Shown: positions 33,777 to 42,459 of the stretch, piece after piece
Layout of the letters: each line of letters starts with the position of its first letter
Numbering within the stretch: the first letter of the stretch is position 1
Notes under the pieces: generated by a model
The model's input: the letters and a program-made list of their open reading frames with translations, nothing else
Database searches by the model: none
Told to the model about the DNA's origin: nothing
Made by a program: the position numbers and the translations under genes
DNA from: Exilibacterium sp.
GTDB taxonomy: Bacteria > Pseudomonadota > Gammaproteobacteria > Pseudomonadales > Cellvibrionaceae
Assembly: GCA_028280195.1 (NCBI GenBank)
Contig: JANQMH010000005.1
Span: forward strand, 62,001-126,000
DNA length: 64,000 nucleotides
Reading direction: 5' to 3'

Positions 33777-34964
33777 TTAAGCAACTTGGCCTGTTTCAAA
33801 CAGGCGATGTACTTTGAGAGGTTTTACATCTAACAATATTCCGGTTTTTGTTGTGCTTAATGCACCGGAGTAATTTAGGCGCTGAGCTAATTCCACCAAT
33901 GCTCCAAGCCTGAACTTTTGAATCACGTAATAGTTTGGGCCACCTTTTTGATCACTAGCTTTTGCCTTCTCTTTCTCACGCTGAACCTGCCATTGCTGCC
34001 GGTAAAAATCGCGCAAATATTCCCACTGTTTTTTATTTATACTGCCTTTCCTGTAAAGCCGATAAGCAGTATGAGAACTACTGATTTTTTTTGAAAAGGC
34101 ATATTGACTAATCTGCTCGGGCAAATCGTCGGCTGAAGTCTTGCTAACATCAAAAGCTGCAAATTCTTCTTCTGGTAATAAAAATTCGCTTGCTATATCG
34201 TTGCAAAATTTTTCGATTTTCTTTTCAGCATTACTACCACTGACACCTGTTTGGCCGAGCAAAATGTGAACAATTTCATGGAGTAGAGTAAATGACCATG
34301 CTGATCTTGCATCTCTGTCATTAATGACAACAAATGGTGCAACATCATCTGATAGTGCAAAGCCTCTGAATGCTTTGACGTCAATATTTGTATGGTGGGA
34401 GCCAAGATTGCCTTTCAATAAGACAAAAAAACCTGCCTCTTCGGCCTTTTGCCGTAGCAGTTTGAAAGCATCACCGTAACTAGATTGAGCACGAAATTCA
34501 TCTAGTTTAACGTTTAAAACCGTTCTGAGAGCCGCTATTACTTGATCCAGATTTTGATCAGCCGCAACACTACCGACAAAAGGTAATTTAATATCTTCGT
34601 CTTCCTCAATCAGTGTTTCACGGACCAAACTTTGGCGGGCTTTAATATCACGAATCAAGGTATCGACGTAAGCATTGTCTTCACTTTCAAATTGGTCAGG
34701 TAGTGTACGAAAATCTTCTCCCCGGTCACCGATACGGGGCGGCTTATTGAGATAAAAGGTCAAAAGCGGTCGGCGGTAGGCTTTTGACATTTTAAGCAAC
34801 ATCGCTCTGGATGGCTCTGTCGTTCCGTCTTCGTAGGCAGCCAGTTTTTCCTGCGCATTGGCTTTTATACTATCCCTGATTTGAAGCTTATAGGCAGCAT
34901 TCTCGGGACTAAGCCCGGCTTTCTCACGGGCCCAAGACAATATTTCATGGTTAATTTTAGGCAT
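33777..34964 (-). CDS. XRE helix-turn-helix / ImmA-IrrE metallopeptidase-like regulator
   Basis: 395 residues. Residues ~1-70 resemble an XRE helix-turn-helix (ILSWAREKAGLSPENAAYKLQI ... KLAAYEDGTTEPSRAMLLKMS). Residues ~170-290 hold the ImmA/IrrE zinc-peptidase motif HEIVHILLGQTG with the downstream acidic ligand segment EKFCNDIASEFLLP. Such proteins (COG2856) cleave or bind repressors and pair with DUF4411 as putative antitoxins. Together with the downstream gene it forms a compact two-gene module near tRNA genes. Confidence 0.9.
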   Translation of the reverse strand: MPKINHEILSWAREKAGLSPENAAYKLQIRDSIKANAQEKLAAYEDGTTEPSRAMLLKMSKAYRRPLLTFYLNKPPRIGDRGEDFRTLPDQFESEDNAYVDTLIRDIKARQSLVRETLIEEDEDIKLPFVGSVAADQNLDQVIAALRTVLNVKLDEFRAQSSYGDAFKLLRQKAEEAGFFVLLKGNLGSHHTNIDVKAFRGFALSDDVAPFVVINDRDARSAWSFTLLHEIVHILLGQTGVSGSNAEKKIEKFCNDIASEFLLPEEEFAAFDVSKTSADDLPEQISQYAFSKKISSSHTAYRLYRKGSINKKQWEYLRDFYRQQWQVQREKEKAKASDQKGGPNYYVIQKFRLGALVELAQRLNYSGALSTTKTGILLDVKPLKVHRLFETGQVA

Positions 34965-35090
34965 TTGGGCTTAGTCCGCACTATTTTTAGTGATTTTACT
35001 TACCGTAACACCTTTTGTCTGATCTCCCAACCGCAGAGCCACTGCGGCTTTGCCGGGAGTCAGAGGGATTTGACTGTCAAAAGTCCTTAA

Positions 35091-35167
35091 TGGCGCACCC
35101 GGAGAGATTCGAACTCCCGACCAAGTGGTTCGAAGCCACCTACTCTATCCAGCTGAGCTACGGGTGC
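35091..35167 (-). tRNA. tRNA-Arg(TCG)
   Basis: On the minus strand the cloverleaf reads GCACCCG-TA-GCTC..., anticodon stem GGTGG/CCACT and loop CTTCGAA, giving anticodon TCG (codon CGA). The T loop TTCGAAT is present, the acceptor stem pairs fully (GCACCCG/CGGGTGC), and CCA is encoded. It lies 4 bases from a second tRNA-Arg. Confidence 0.95.
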
Positions 35168-35171
35168 GAAA

Positions 35172-35248
35172 TGGCCCGCCCCAGAGGATTCGAACCTCTG
35201 ACCTCAGCCTCCGGAGGGCTGCGCTCTATCCAGCTGAGCTAGGGGCGG
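35172..35248 (-). tRNA. tRNA-Arg(CCG)
   Basis: Minus-strand cloverleaf with acceptor CCGCCCC/GGGGCGG, D-loop AGCTGGATAGA, anticodon stem CAGCC/GGCTG and loop CTCCGGA, giving anticodon CCG (codon CGG). TTCGAAT T-loop and an encoded CCA are present. It is upstream of tRNA-Arg(TCG) in the same transcript. Confidence 0.95.
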
Positions 35249-35602
35249 GTGACAAAAGTGACCCGCAATCATACGCATTTCCACTGGTTGAGTCCATCCG
35301 CCGGGTTGTTGCTGTCGTTTGTCGATTCAGCGTCTATGCTTATAAGCTGAGCCGGGCGCTTCGCTGCCGTTGCCGTCAGGGGCGGGCGGTTTGCGCCAGC
35401 CATGAGTGCGGGTGGGTGGTATTACCACGCCTCCGCGCGCGCTGTTTCCTTGGCTGTCAAAGCTCGTACGGCTTGACTGACACTGGTGGAGCGCCCGGCT
35501 CGCCACGCGGGCAACTTTCAACCGCCGTTAAAATGTCGTTATAATGCGGCGCCGGAAGGCAAGGCCACCGGTTTGATGTTGCCCAGTAGAGAGGATTCCA
35601 CC
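35249..35602. other. Intergenic region upstream of the cytochrome c5 gene
   Basis: About 350 bases between the tRNA-Arg pair and the cytochrome. Overlapping open frames on both strands lack ribosome sites and recognisable protein content. It should contain the minus-strand tRNA promoter and the cytochrome promoter. No repeat or hairpin with a T-tract is clear. Confidence 0.4.
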
Positions 35603-36028
35603 GTGAGTCAATTGAAAAGACCTGTCAGTCTGTTATGTGCCGCCCTCGCCGGTCTGCTGATTTCCACCGCCGCCACTACCGCCGACCTCACCGAGGCCAT
35701 GAGAGAGCGGCTGAAGCCCGCCGGCGAGCTGTGTATGGCGGGTGAGGACTGTGCCGGTGCCCCGGTCGTGGTGGCCGCCTCCGGGCCCCGCTCCGGCGAA
35801 GAGGTCTATACCAGCAAATGCGCCACCTGCCATGCCACCGGCCTCTCGGGAGCGCCGAAGATAGGCGCCCCCGCGGACTGGACGGCGCGCCTGGACCAGG
35901 GCCTGGAAGTGCTCTACACCCATGCCATCGAGGGCATCAACGCCATGCCGGCCAAAGGGCTGTGTATGGACTGTTCTGACGAAGAAATAAAAGCCTCCGT
36001 AGATTATATGCTCGACAACAGCAAATAA
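35603..36028 (+). CDS. Cytochrome c5 family protein
   Basis: About 141 residues from the GTG at 35603, which has GAGAGGA upstream; a longer ATG version begins at 35573. Signal peptide ends near ISTAATTADL. The heme motif is CATCH (SKCATCHATGLSGAPKIG), and the distal methionine is in GINAMPAKG. An extra cysteine pair CMDC near the end is typical of the c5 group, where it forms a disulfide. It is a periplasmic electron carrier. An 18-bp palindrome follows the stop. Confidence 0.92.
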   Translation: MSQLKRPVSLLCAALAGLLISTAATTADLTEAMRERLKPAGELCMAGEDCAGAPVVVAASGPRSGEEVYTSKCATCHATGLSGAPKIGAPADWTARLDQGLEVLYTHAIEGINAMPAKGLCMDCSDEEIKASVDYMLDNSK

Positions 36029-36031
36029 TTG

Positions 36032-36049
36032 CTAGTCACTAGTGACTAG
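36032..36049. repeat. ACTAGT-centred 18-bp palindrome between convergent genes (copy 1)
   Basis: CTAGTCACTAGTGACTAG is perfectly self-complementary. It lies between the cytochrome c5 stop and the rep stop. A closely similar palindrome with 14 of 18 identical bases sits at the next convergent junction, 40121-40138. It may act as a shared terminator hairpin. Confidence 0.7.
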
Positions 36050-36072
36050 TCACTGGCCATTATTGACTGAAT

Positions 36073-38091
36073 TCAGTCGAACATATTCAGCAGGCCGCTG
36101 AGGGTCTCCTTGCCCTTCTGCTGGTTCTGCTCCGGCGATTGCTGGCCGAACCCCTCCCATTCCACATCCTCCTCCGGCAGCTCTTCCAGGAAGCGGCTGG
36201 GGGTGGTGTCGATAACTTCGCCGAACTGCTTGCGTTTGCCCGCCAGGGTCAGGGCCAGGCTGCGCTGGGCGCGGGTGATGCCGACATAGGTAAGGCGGCG
36301 CTCCTCTTCGATATTGCCTTCTTCGACGCTGGTGCGGTGGGGCAGCAGGCCCTCTTCCATGCCCACAATAAATACATGGGGAAACTCCAGCCCTTTGCAG
36401 GCGTGCAGGGTCATCAGCTGTACCTGGTCGGAGAGGTCCTCCTCCTCCTGCCGTTCCAGCAGGTCGCGCAGTACCAGTTTGGCGATGACGGACTGCAGTT
36501 GTGTCTCGTCGGCACCGTCCTCGGCGTCCGATTTGTCCAGCATCTTCTTTATCGAGTCCACCAGGTACCAGACGTTTTCCATGCGCCGCTCCGCCACCTT
36601 GGCGTTGCTGGCATTCTGGTGCAGCCAGCCCTCGTAATCGATATCGTCGAGCATCTCGCGGACGGCCTGTAACGCACAGCCGCGCTGCGCCTGCTCGCCG
36701 ACAGCGCCGAGCCAGCGGGTGAAGCGCTGCAGCCGCTGCAGGCCCTTGCCGGGCATGTGGCTCTCGATACCCACTTCGCCGCAGGCCTCGAACAGGCTGA
36801 TCTGGCGCTCGCTGGCGTAGCGGCCCAGGGCCTCCAGCGTGCTGGTGCCGATCTGCCGGCGCGGCGTGTTGACGATGCGCAGGAAGGCATTGTCATCATC
36901 GCTGTTCACCACCAGGCGCAGGTAGGCCATGATGTCCTTGATCTCGGTGCGGGCAAAAAACGAGGTGCCGCCGCTGATATTGTAGGGGATCTGGTGCTGC
37001 TGCAGCTTCAGCTCCAGCAGGCGCGACTGGTGGTTGCCGCGGTAGAGCACGGCAAAGTCGCGAAACTTGATCTGGCGCTTGAGCCGCTGGGTCAGAATCT
37101 CGGTGGCGACGCGCTCGGCCTCGGCATCTTCATTGGCACAGCGTATCGCCCGAATGGGCTCACCGATGCCCATTTCACTCCACAGGGTTTTCTCGAACTC
37201 GTGGGGGTTGTGGGCGATGAGGTGGTTGGCGGTTTTCAGTACCCGCTGGGTGGAGCGATAGTTCTGCTCCAGCTTGATGACGTTGAGATTGGGAAAATCC
37301 TGCCGCAGCAGCGACAGATTCTCCGGGCGGGCGCCGCGCCAGGCGTAAATCGACTGGTCGTCATCGCCGACCACGGTCAGTGCCCCGCGCGCGCCGATCA
37401 ATTGCTTGACCAGCAGGTACTGGCTGGAGTTAGTGTCCTGATACTCGTCCACCAGCAGGTAGCGGATCTTGCGCTGCCAGCGCTCCAGTACCTCCGGAGC
37501 GTTCAGAAACAGTTGCACCGGGGTCAGAATCAGATCGTCGAAATCCACGGCGTTATAGGCCTTGAGCGCCTGGTTGTAGCGCTGATAAATCATCGCCAGT
37601 GCCTCCTCGCCGCGGCTCTGTGCCCTGCTGGCGGCGCCGTCGGGGGTGGTGAGGTCGTTTTTCCAGGCGGATATCTGCTGCTGCGCACGGTCCAGTTGGT
37701 CGCCGTCGAGGTCGCCGTCCTTCAGCATCAGTTCTTTCAGCAGGCTGCGGGCATCCTCGGCGTCGAAAATCGAAAAGCCCGGTTTGAAGCCGAGCTGTTG
37801 GTATTCGCGGCGGATGATATTCACGCCCAGGTTGTGGAAGGTCGATACGGTCAGCCCCCTGGCGCCCTGGCGCTGCACCAGCGCGGCCACCCGCTCCTTC
37901 ATTTCGCGGGAGGCCTTGTTGGTAAAGGTGACGGCGGCGATATGGCGCGCCGGCAGGCCGCACTGTTCGATCAGATAGGCGATTTTGCGGGTAATGACAC
38001 TGGTTTTACCGCTGCCGGCGCCGGCCAGCACCAGACAGGGGCCGTCGATATAGCGCACCGCCTGGCGCTGTCGTGGGTTGAGTTGAGTCAC
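36073..38091 (-). CDS. rep: ATP-dependent DNA helicase Rep
   Basis: 672 residues, the normal size for Rep. Superfamily 1A motifs are clear: I GAGSGKTSVIT, Ia AVTFTNKASREMKERV, II LLVDEYQDTNSSQY, III VVGDDDQSIYAWRGA, IV RSTQRVLKTAN, V LMTLHACKGLEFPHVF, VI RRLTYVGITRAQRSL. It unwinds DNA 3' to 5' and helps restart or clear replication forks. The shorter C-terminus and HACKGLEF spelling fit Rep rather than UvrD. Confidence 0.95.
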   Translation of the reverse strand: MTQLNPRQRQAVRYIDGPCLVLAGAGSGKTSVITRKIAYLIEQCGLPARHIAAVTFTNKASREMKERVAALVQRQGARGLTVSTFHNLGVNIIRREYQQLGFKPGFSIFDAEDARSLLKELMLKDGDLDGDQLDRAQQQISAWKNDLTTPDGAASRAQSRGEEALAMIYQRYNQALKAYNAVDFDDLILTPVQLFLNAPEVLERWQRKIRYLLVDEYQDTNSSQYLLVKQLIGARGALTVVGDDDQSIYAWRGARPENLSLLRQDFPNLNVIKLEQNYRSTQRVLKTANHLIAHNPHEFEKTLWSEMGIGEPIRAIRCANEDAEAERVATEILTQRLKRQIKFRDFAVLYRGNHQSRLLELKLQQHQIPYNISGGTSFFARTEIKDIMAYLRLVVNSDDDNAFLRIVNTPRRQIGTSTLEALGRYASERQISLFEACGEVGIESHMPGKGLQRLQRFTRWLGAVGEQAQRGCALQAVREMLDDIDYEGWLHQNASNAKVAERRMENVWYLVDSIKKMLDKSDAEDGADETQLQSVIAKLVLRDLLERQEEEDLSDQVQLMTLHACKGLEFPHVFIVGMEEGLLPHRTSVEEGNIEEERRLTYVGITRAQRSLALTLAGKRKQFGEVIDTTPSRFLEELPEEDVEWEGFGQQSPEQNQQKGKETLSGLLNMFD

Positions 38092-38411
38092 GTCTTAGTC
38101 GGTTACCGTTGCCGGGCGCTGCGCGGCGGGTTAGCTGGCCGGGCATTGTAGCAATCCGGTTTCCGGATTCAATGGCCGGCGGCGGAAATTGCCCAATCCG
38201 TCGCTGCCGCGGCGGCACCCCGCCAGGCGGGCGTGCAGCGGCGGTGAAATTTTCACATAACTGCTAATTTATTGGATTTAAAAGCGGTTCAGTGCTAAAT
38301 GTATGACGTAATAACGGAACCGGTGCCAATACCGCTAGCTACCGTATGGTTATGCCGTTGGCGTCAAGTGTTTCCCCCGCAAGCGTGACAGGATGTCTGA
38401 CACCTTGAGTC

Positions 38412-40124
38412 ATGCAGTGGTCTGTCATGGATACACCGATAAAAATACTATTTGTCGACCGCGAACAGGCAGAATACCTGCTGGTCGGCGACCTGTTGCG
38501 GCAGGTGCGTCACACCCGCTATGAGCTGACCTGGTGTGACGGGCTCGAATACGCTATGGACGAACTGATGACCAATCGCTACGACGTGGTGCTGCTCGAC
38601 TATCACTGGGGCGCCGGCAACAGCCGCGATTTACTCGAGGGCGCGCGGGCCATGGCCTGCAAGACACCCATACTGGTGATGACCGATGAAATGGAGGCGG
38701 AGCTGGACCGGGAGATTATCCGCAGCGGGGCCTCCGACTATTTGATCAAGGGCAGCATCGACTCACAGCTGCTGGAGCGCACGGTGCGCTATGCCATTGA
38801 GCGCAAGGCGGCGGAGCTGAAGCTGGCGAGGCTGGCCCACTACGACATTCTCACCAATGTTCCCAACCGCATTCTGTTCCGCGACCGGCTGGAACACGCG
38901 CTGCAACTTGCCGAGCGCGGCAAGCAGGCGTTTACCCTGATGTATATGGACCTCGACGGTTTCAAGCTGGTCAACGACAGCTATGGCCACCAGGTGGGCG
39001 ATGCGCTGATTCGCGCCTGTGCCCAGCGGCTCAGCACCTGTATGCGCAAGAGCGACTCCGTGGCCCGCATCGGCGGCGACGAATTTACCATTCTGCTGGA
39101 GGCCACCGCGTCGACCGCCAGTATTGTCAACATAGCCAGGAAAGTGCTGCGCGAGGTTACCCGCGCCTACCATCTCAACGGCCATCAGATCACCATTGGC
39201 TGCAGTCTCGGTATCGCCGTCTATCCCGATGCCGGCCGCGACGCCGACACCCTGCAGCGCCATGCCGACATGGCCATGTATCAGGCCAAACAGGAGCAGG
39301 GCAGTACCTACCGCTTTTTCACCGAAGTGATGAACGAGCAGGCGCGCCGCCAGCTGTTGCTGGAGGACGAATTGCGGCAGGCGCTGAGCGGCGGCGAATT
39401 CGCCCTGCACTACCAGCCGCGCATGGATCTCGGCAGCGGCCGTATGGTCGCGCTGGAGGCGCTGATTCGCTGGCATCACCCGCAGCGCGGCCTGCTGCGG
39501 CCGGTGGATTTTCTCGCCACCGCCGAAGACTCGGGGCTGATCGTGGATATCGGCTATTGGGTGATCCGCCGCGCCTGCGAGGACCTGAAGCGCCTGCAGT
39601 CGCGCAGTGCGGCGGCGCTGACCATGGCCGTCAATCTGTCGCTGCGGCAGTTTACCGACAGCGACCTGGTGGCCCGGATCGCAGCCATTCTCGATCAGAC
39701 TGGTGTCGACAGTCACCAGTTGGAGTTCGAACTCACCGAAACCACAGTGATGGCCAATCTGGATCTGGTCAGCCTGTGCATCCGCACGCTGTCGCAAATG
39801 GGGGTGCGTTTTTCCCTGGATGACTTCGGCACCGGGGTTTCATCCTTTATCCACCTGCAGCGCATTCCGCTGTCGTCGCTGAAAGTCGACCGCCAGTTTA
39901 TCGACAATCTCACCACCAACGCCAATGACCGCAAACTGGTGCGCTCGATGATCGCCTTCGCCCACAGCATGGAAAAAAAAGTGGTCGCCGTCGGCGTCGA
40001 AAACCAGGCGCAACTGCCGCTGCTGCGCCAGTACCGCTGCGATCAGGTGCAGGGCTTTCACCTGTGTGAGCCGATGGCGTTTGATCAGCTGGATGCGGTG
40101 GTGGGGGAGGTTGTCAGTCGCTAG
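38412..40124 (+). CDS. Receiver-GGDEF-EAL response regulator
   Basis: 570 residues. Residues ~5-125 form a receiver (ILFVDREQ, phosphoacceptor in VVLLDYHWG, SDYLIKG). Residues ~145-300 form GGDEF with RIGGDEFTILLE intact. Residues ~315-570 form EAL with ALEALIRWHHP, AVNLSLRQF, FELTETTVM, LDDFGTGVSSFIHLQR and LKVDRQFI. Both c-di-GMP domains look potentially active. The start could be 15 bases later at MDTPIK. It converges on comM, and the two stops lie inside one palindrome. Confidence 0.92.
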   Translation: MQWSVMDTPIKILFVDREQAEYLLVGDLLRQVRHTRYELTWCDGLEYAMDELMTNRYDVVLLDYHWGAGNSRDLLEGARAMACKTPILVMTDEMEAELDREIIRSGASDYLIKGSIDSQLLERTVRYAIERKAAELKLARLAHYDILTNVPNRILFRDRLEHALQLAERGKQAFTLMYMDLDGFKLVNDSYGHQVGDALIRACAQRLSTCMRKSDSVARIGGDEFTILLEATASTASIVNIARKVLREVTRAYHLNGHQITIGCSLGIAVYPDAGRDADTLQRHADMAMYQAKQEQGSTYRFFTEVMNEQARRQLLLEDELRQALSGGEFALHYQPRMDLGSGRMVALEALIRWHHPQRGLLRPVDFLATAEDSGLIVDIGYWVIRRACEDLKRLQSRSAAALTMAVNLSLRQFTDSDLVARIAAILDQTGVDSHQLEFELTETTVMANLDLVSLCIRTLSQMGVRFSLDDFGTGVSSFIHLQRIPLSSLKVDRQFIDNLTTNANDRKLVRSMIAFAHSMEKKVVAVGVENQAQLPLLRQYRCDQVQGFHLCEPMAFDQLDAVVGEVVSR

Positions 40125-40138
40125 AGACTAGTCTCTAG
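40121..40138. repeat. ACTAGT-centred 18-bp palindrome holding two stop codons (copy 2)
   Basis: CTAGAGACTAGTCTCTAG is perfectly self-complementary. It contains the TAG stop of the GGDEF-EAL gene (40122-40124) and, on the other strand, the TAG stop of comM (40135-40137). It matches copy 1 at 36032-36049 in 14 of 18 positions. Confidence 0.75.
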
Positions 40139-41646
40139 TGACTCGAGTCCTTCCGATCCAGTGCCCGGTAGCTGATGGCCTCGGCCAGGTGTGCGGTTTG
40201 CAGTTGTTCGGCGCCGGCCAGGTCGGCGATGGTGCGGCTTATTTTGAGTATGCGGTGATAGGCGCGCGCCGACAGGCCCAGTTCGCGTATGGCCCGCTCG
40301 AGCAGTCGCTGCTGCTCGGCGTTCAATACACAGACTTTTTCCAACTCGGGATTGCTCAGGTAGCGGTTGGTTTTTTGCTGCCGGCGGAGCTGTTGCGCGC
40401 GGCAATCGATAACCCGCTGCCTGACCACTGCGCTGCTGTCGCCGCCGGCAGGCGCCTGTAACTCGTCGCGCCGCAGTGCCTGCACCGCCACGTGCATATC
40501 GATGCGGTCCAGCAGCGGGCCGGAGAGCTTGTCGCGATAGCGGCGCAATTGGTCCGGTGTGCAGCGGCAGCGGTTGTCGTCGGCGCCCCGGTGCCCGCAG
40601 GGGCAGGGGTTCATCGCCGCAAGCAGTTGAAATTCGGCGGGAAAGCGCGTTTGTGCGCGGGCGCGGGCGATACAGATCTCACCGCTTTCCAGCGGCTCGC
40701 GCAACACTTCCAGCACATGGCGCTGAAACTCCGGCAGCTCATCGAGAAACAGCACACCTTTGTGGGCCAGGGAAATCAACCCGGGCCGCGGCTGGCCGCC
40801 GCCGCCCACCAGCGCCGCCGCCGAGGCGGTGTGGTGGGGCGTTTGAAAAGGGCGCCGGCGCCACTGCGCGGCCACATCGGCGCCGGCGGCGGAGTGCACC
40901 GCCGCCACCGCCAGTGCCTCGCTGTTATCCAGCGGCGGCATTATGCCGGGCAGGCGGCTGGCGAGCATGGTTTTACCGGTGCCCGGCGGGCCGTAAAACA
41001 ACAGGTTGTGGCCGCCGGCAGCGGCAATTTCCAGCGCTCGTTTGGCACCGCTCTGGCCCTTGACGTCGGCCAGATCGGATACATCGGCCTGTGTGGCAGC
41101 GGCATTCGCTTTGGCGCGGCGCAGGTTTTTGCGCTGTTGCAAGTGAGCGCAGACGCGCAGCAGGCTGCGGCCGGCAAACACCCGGGTGGCGTCGCACAGC
41201 GCTGCTTCGGCGGCGTTGGCCTGCGGTACGATCAACTGCCTGGCGCAACTGCCGCAGGCGATGGCCGCCGGCAGGCAACCTCGGATCGGGCGCAAATCGC
41301 CGGACAGCGCCAGCTCGCCGAGAAACTCGTAGTCATTTAACGACTGCAGCGGTAGCTGCTCTGAAGCGGCGAGAATGCCCAGCGCAATCGCCAGATCGTA
41401 GCGCCCGCCCTCCTTGGGGAGATCGGCCGGTGCCAGGTTGATCACAATGCGGCGCGCCGGAAACTCGAAGTGACTGTTGAGCAGCGCACAGCGCACCCGG
41501 TCCTTACTCTCTTTAACGGCGGTTTCCGGCAGCCCGACAATGGAGAGGCCGGGCAGGCCGTTGGAAAGATGTGCTTCAACGGTAACCAGTGGGGCATCGA
41601 CGCCGAGTTGGGCGCGGCTGTAGACAATGGCAAGTGACATAAGCAT
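40135..41646 (-). CDS. comM: YifB family Mg chelatase-like AAA ATPase (ComM)
   Basis: 503 residues. The N-terminal lon-protease-like domain (GLPGLSIVGLPETAVKESKDRVRCAL ... VINLAPADLPKEGGRYDLAIALGIL) is followed by an AAA core: Walker A FYGPPGTGKTMLASRLPGIMPP, Walker B GVLFLDELPEF, and the Mg-chelatase C-terminus with CNCGHRG-like LAAMNPCPCGHRGADDN. ComM is a helicase that promotes branch migration during natural transformation. It begins at an ATG at 41646. Confidence 0.93.
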   Translation of the reverse strand: MLMSLAIVYSRAQLGVDAPLVTVEAHLSNGLPGLSIVGLPETAVKESKDRVRCALLNSHFEFPARRIVINLAPADLPKEGGRYDLAIALGILAASEQLPLQSLNDYEFLGELALSGDLRPIRGCLPAAIACGSCARQLIVPQANAAEAALCDATRVFAGRSLLRVCAHLQQRKNLRRAKANAAATQADVSDLADVKGQSGAKRALEIAAAGGHNLLFYGPPGTGKTMLASRLPGIMPPLDNSEALAVAAVHSAAGADVAAQWRRRPFQTPHHTASAAALVGGGGQPRPGLISLAHKGVLFLDELPEFQRHVLEVLREPLESGEICIARARAQTRFPAEFQLLAAMNPCPCGHRGADDNRCRCTPDQLRRYRDKLSGPLLDRIDMHVAVQALRRDELQAPAGGDSSAVVRQRVIDCRAQQLRRQQKTNRYLSNPELEKVCVLNAEQQRLLERAIRELGLSARAYHRILKISRTIADLAGAEQLQTAHLAEAISYRALDRKDSSH

Positions 41647-41785
41647 TCCTTAGCTCGATAACGATTAGTCCTTTAACACTTCGGGCGCAAAGCCCTGCCG
41701 GAATTGTAATCCACAGCCTGCAGTTTTGCAGCAGCTTTATATCGCCTGTGATGGTATCGCCCGGTGGCTGTGCCTGCCTGTAGTT

Positions 41786-41820
41786 AGTATGAGAAGCAGT
41801 ATGAGAAGCAGTATGAGAGT
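41786..41820 (+). repeat. 12-bp tandem repeat upstream of ubiK end
   Basis: AGTATGAGAAGC occurs twice perfectly (41786-41797, 41798-41809) followed by a partial third copy (AGTATGAGAG). It lies between comM and ubiK, just beyond the ubiK stop. Function unknown. Confidence 0.8.
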
Positions 41821-41833
41821 TATGAAACAGCTG

Positions 41834-42115
41834 CTATTGTTCCGGAGAGTCATTCTGCACCGCTGTGACCGCCGTGCCGGTTTGCTGCAGGGCCGCCAGT
41901 TCTTTTTCCAGCCGTTCGATTTTTTCCCGCGTGCGCTGCAGCACTGCCGCCTGCGCGTCAAACTCCTCCCGGGTGACCAGGTTCAGGCGCCCGAGGGCCG
42001 CTTGCAGCAGCGCCTGCAGCTCGCTTTGGGGCAGGGCTGCCCCACGCTGACTCAAAGCCTGCCCCAGATCCTGGGCGAGGTTTTTAAAAAGCTGTTTGGA
42101 CAGTGGTGGCAACAT
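41834..42115 (-). CDS. ubiK: Ubiquinone biosynthesis accessory factor UbiK (YqiC)
   Basis: About 93 residues from the ATG at 42115 (MLPPLSKQLFKNLAQDLGQ); an upstream TTG at 42133 is a less likely start. The central helical part LNLVTREEFDAQAAVLQRTREKIERLEKELAAL is the hallmark of UbiK/BMFP proteins, which form trimers through the C-terminal coiled coil. UbiK helps the Ubi complex make ubiquinone. Position between comM and the P-II/amtB block matches Pseudomonas. Confidence 0.93.
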   Translation of the reverse strand: MLPPLSKQLFKNLAQDLGQALSQRGAALPQSELQALLQAALGRLNLVTREEFDAQAAVLQRTREKIERLEKELAALQQTGTAVTAVQNDSPEQ

Positions 42116-42348
42116 AGTCAATTCCCGTTTCAATTGACGCGATCACATTTTTGGGCAGTTGATTTTAACCCATTTGGCCCCGGGTGTATGCCGCGGCGCT
42201 TTTCTGCACCAAGTTTGCGCCCCGCGTATTGCCGGCCTGTGATAGGTGCCCGATTGTGGGGCATGGCGTGTGACATCGGCCTCGTTGTCATTCCTGTCAA
42301 ATCCCTGGTTTTCACTCTAAGCCCTTGTTTTTAAAAGGCCAGTGAGAA

Positions 42349-42365
42349 TTGGCCCACTCTATGCT
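42349..42365 (+). promoter_or_regulatory. Sigma-54-type promoter upstream of the porin/P-II/amtB block
   Basis: TTGGCCCACTCTATGCT has GG and GC separated by exactly 10 bases, the fixed -24/-12 spacing of RpoN promoters, with the conserved T-T-G-G-C and T-G-C-T. A TGCACC half-site like those of NtrC lies upstream at 42205-42210. The gene order behind it (porin, P-II, amtB) makes nitrogen-limited control plausible. Confidence 0.6.
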
Positions 42366-42459
42366 ACGTGACATCTACCTCCCGGCCCAGTGAAAAGATC
42401 GCGGGGTTTTGCAGGCGGCGTGAGTCGGGGGCTAAAGAAAACTTACCAGGAGGAAGAAC

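Noticed and set aside
35249..35602. 139-codon frame overlapping the tRNA region and the cytochrome c5 leader
   Set aside because: It reads through both a tRNA gene and non-coding DNA; translation is implausible.
41786..41820. CRISPR-like repeat
   Set aside because: Copies are adjacent with no spacers, and only about 2.6 units exist. No CRISPR array is seen anywhere in the window.
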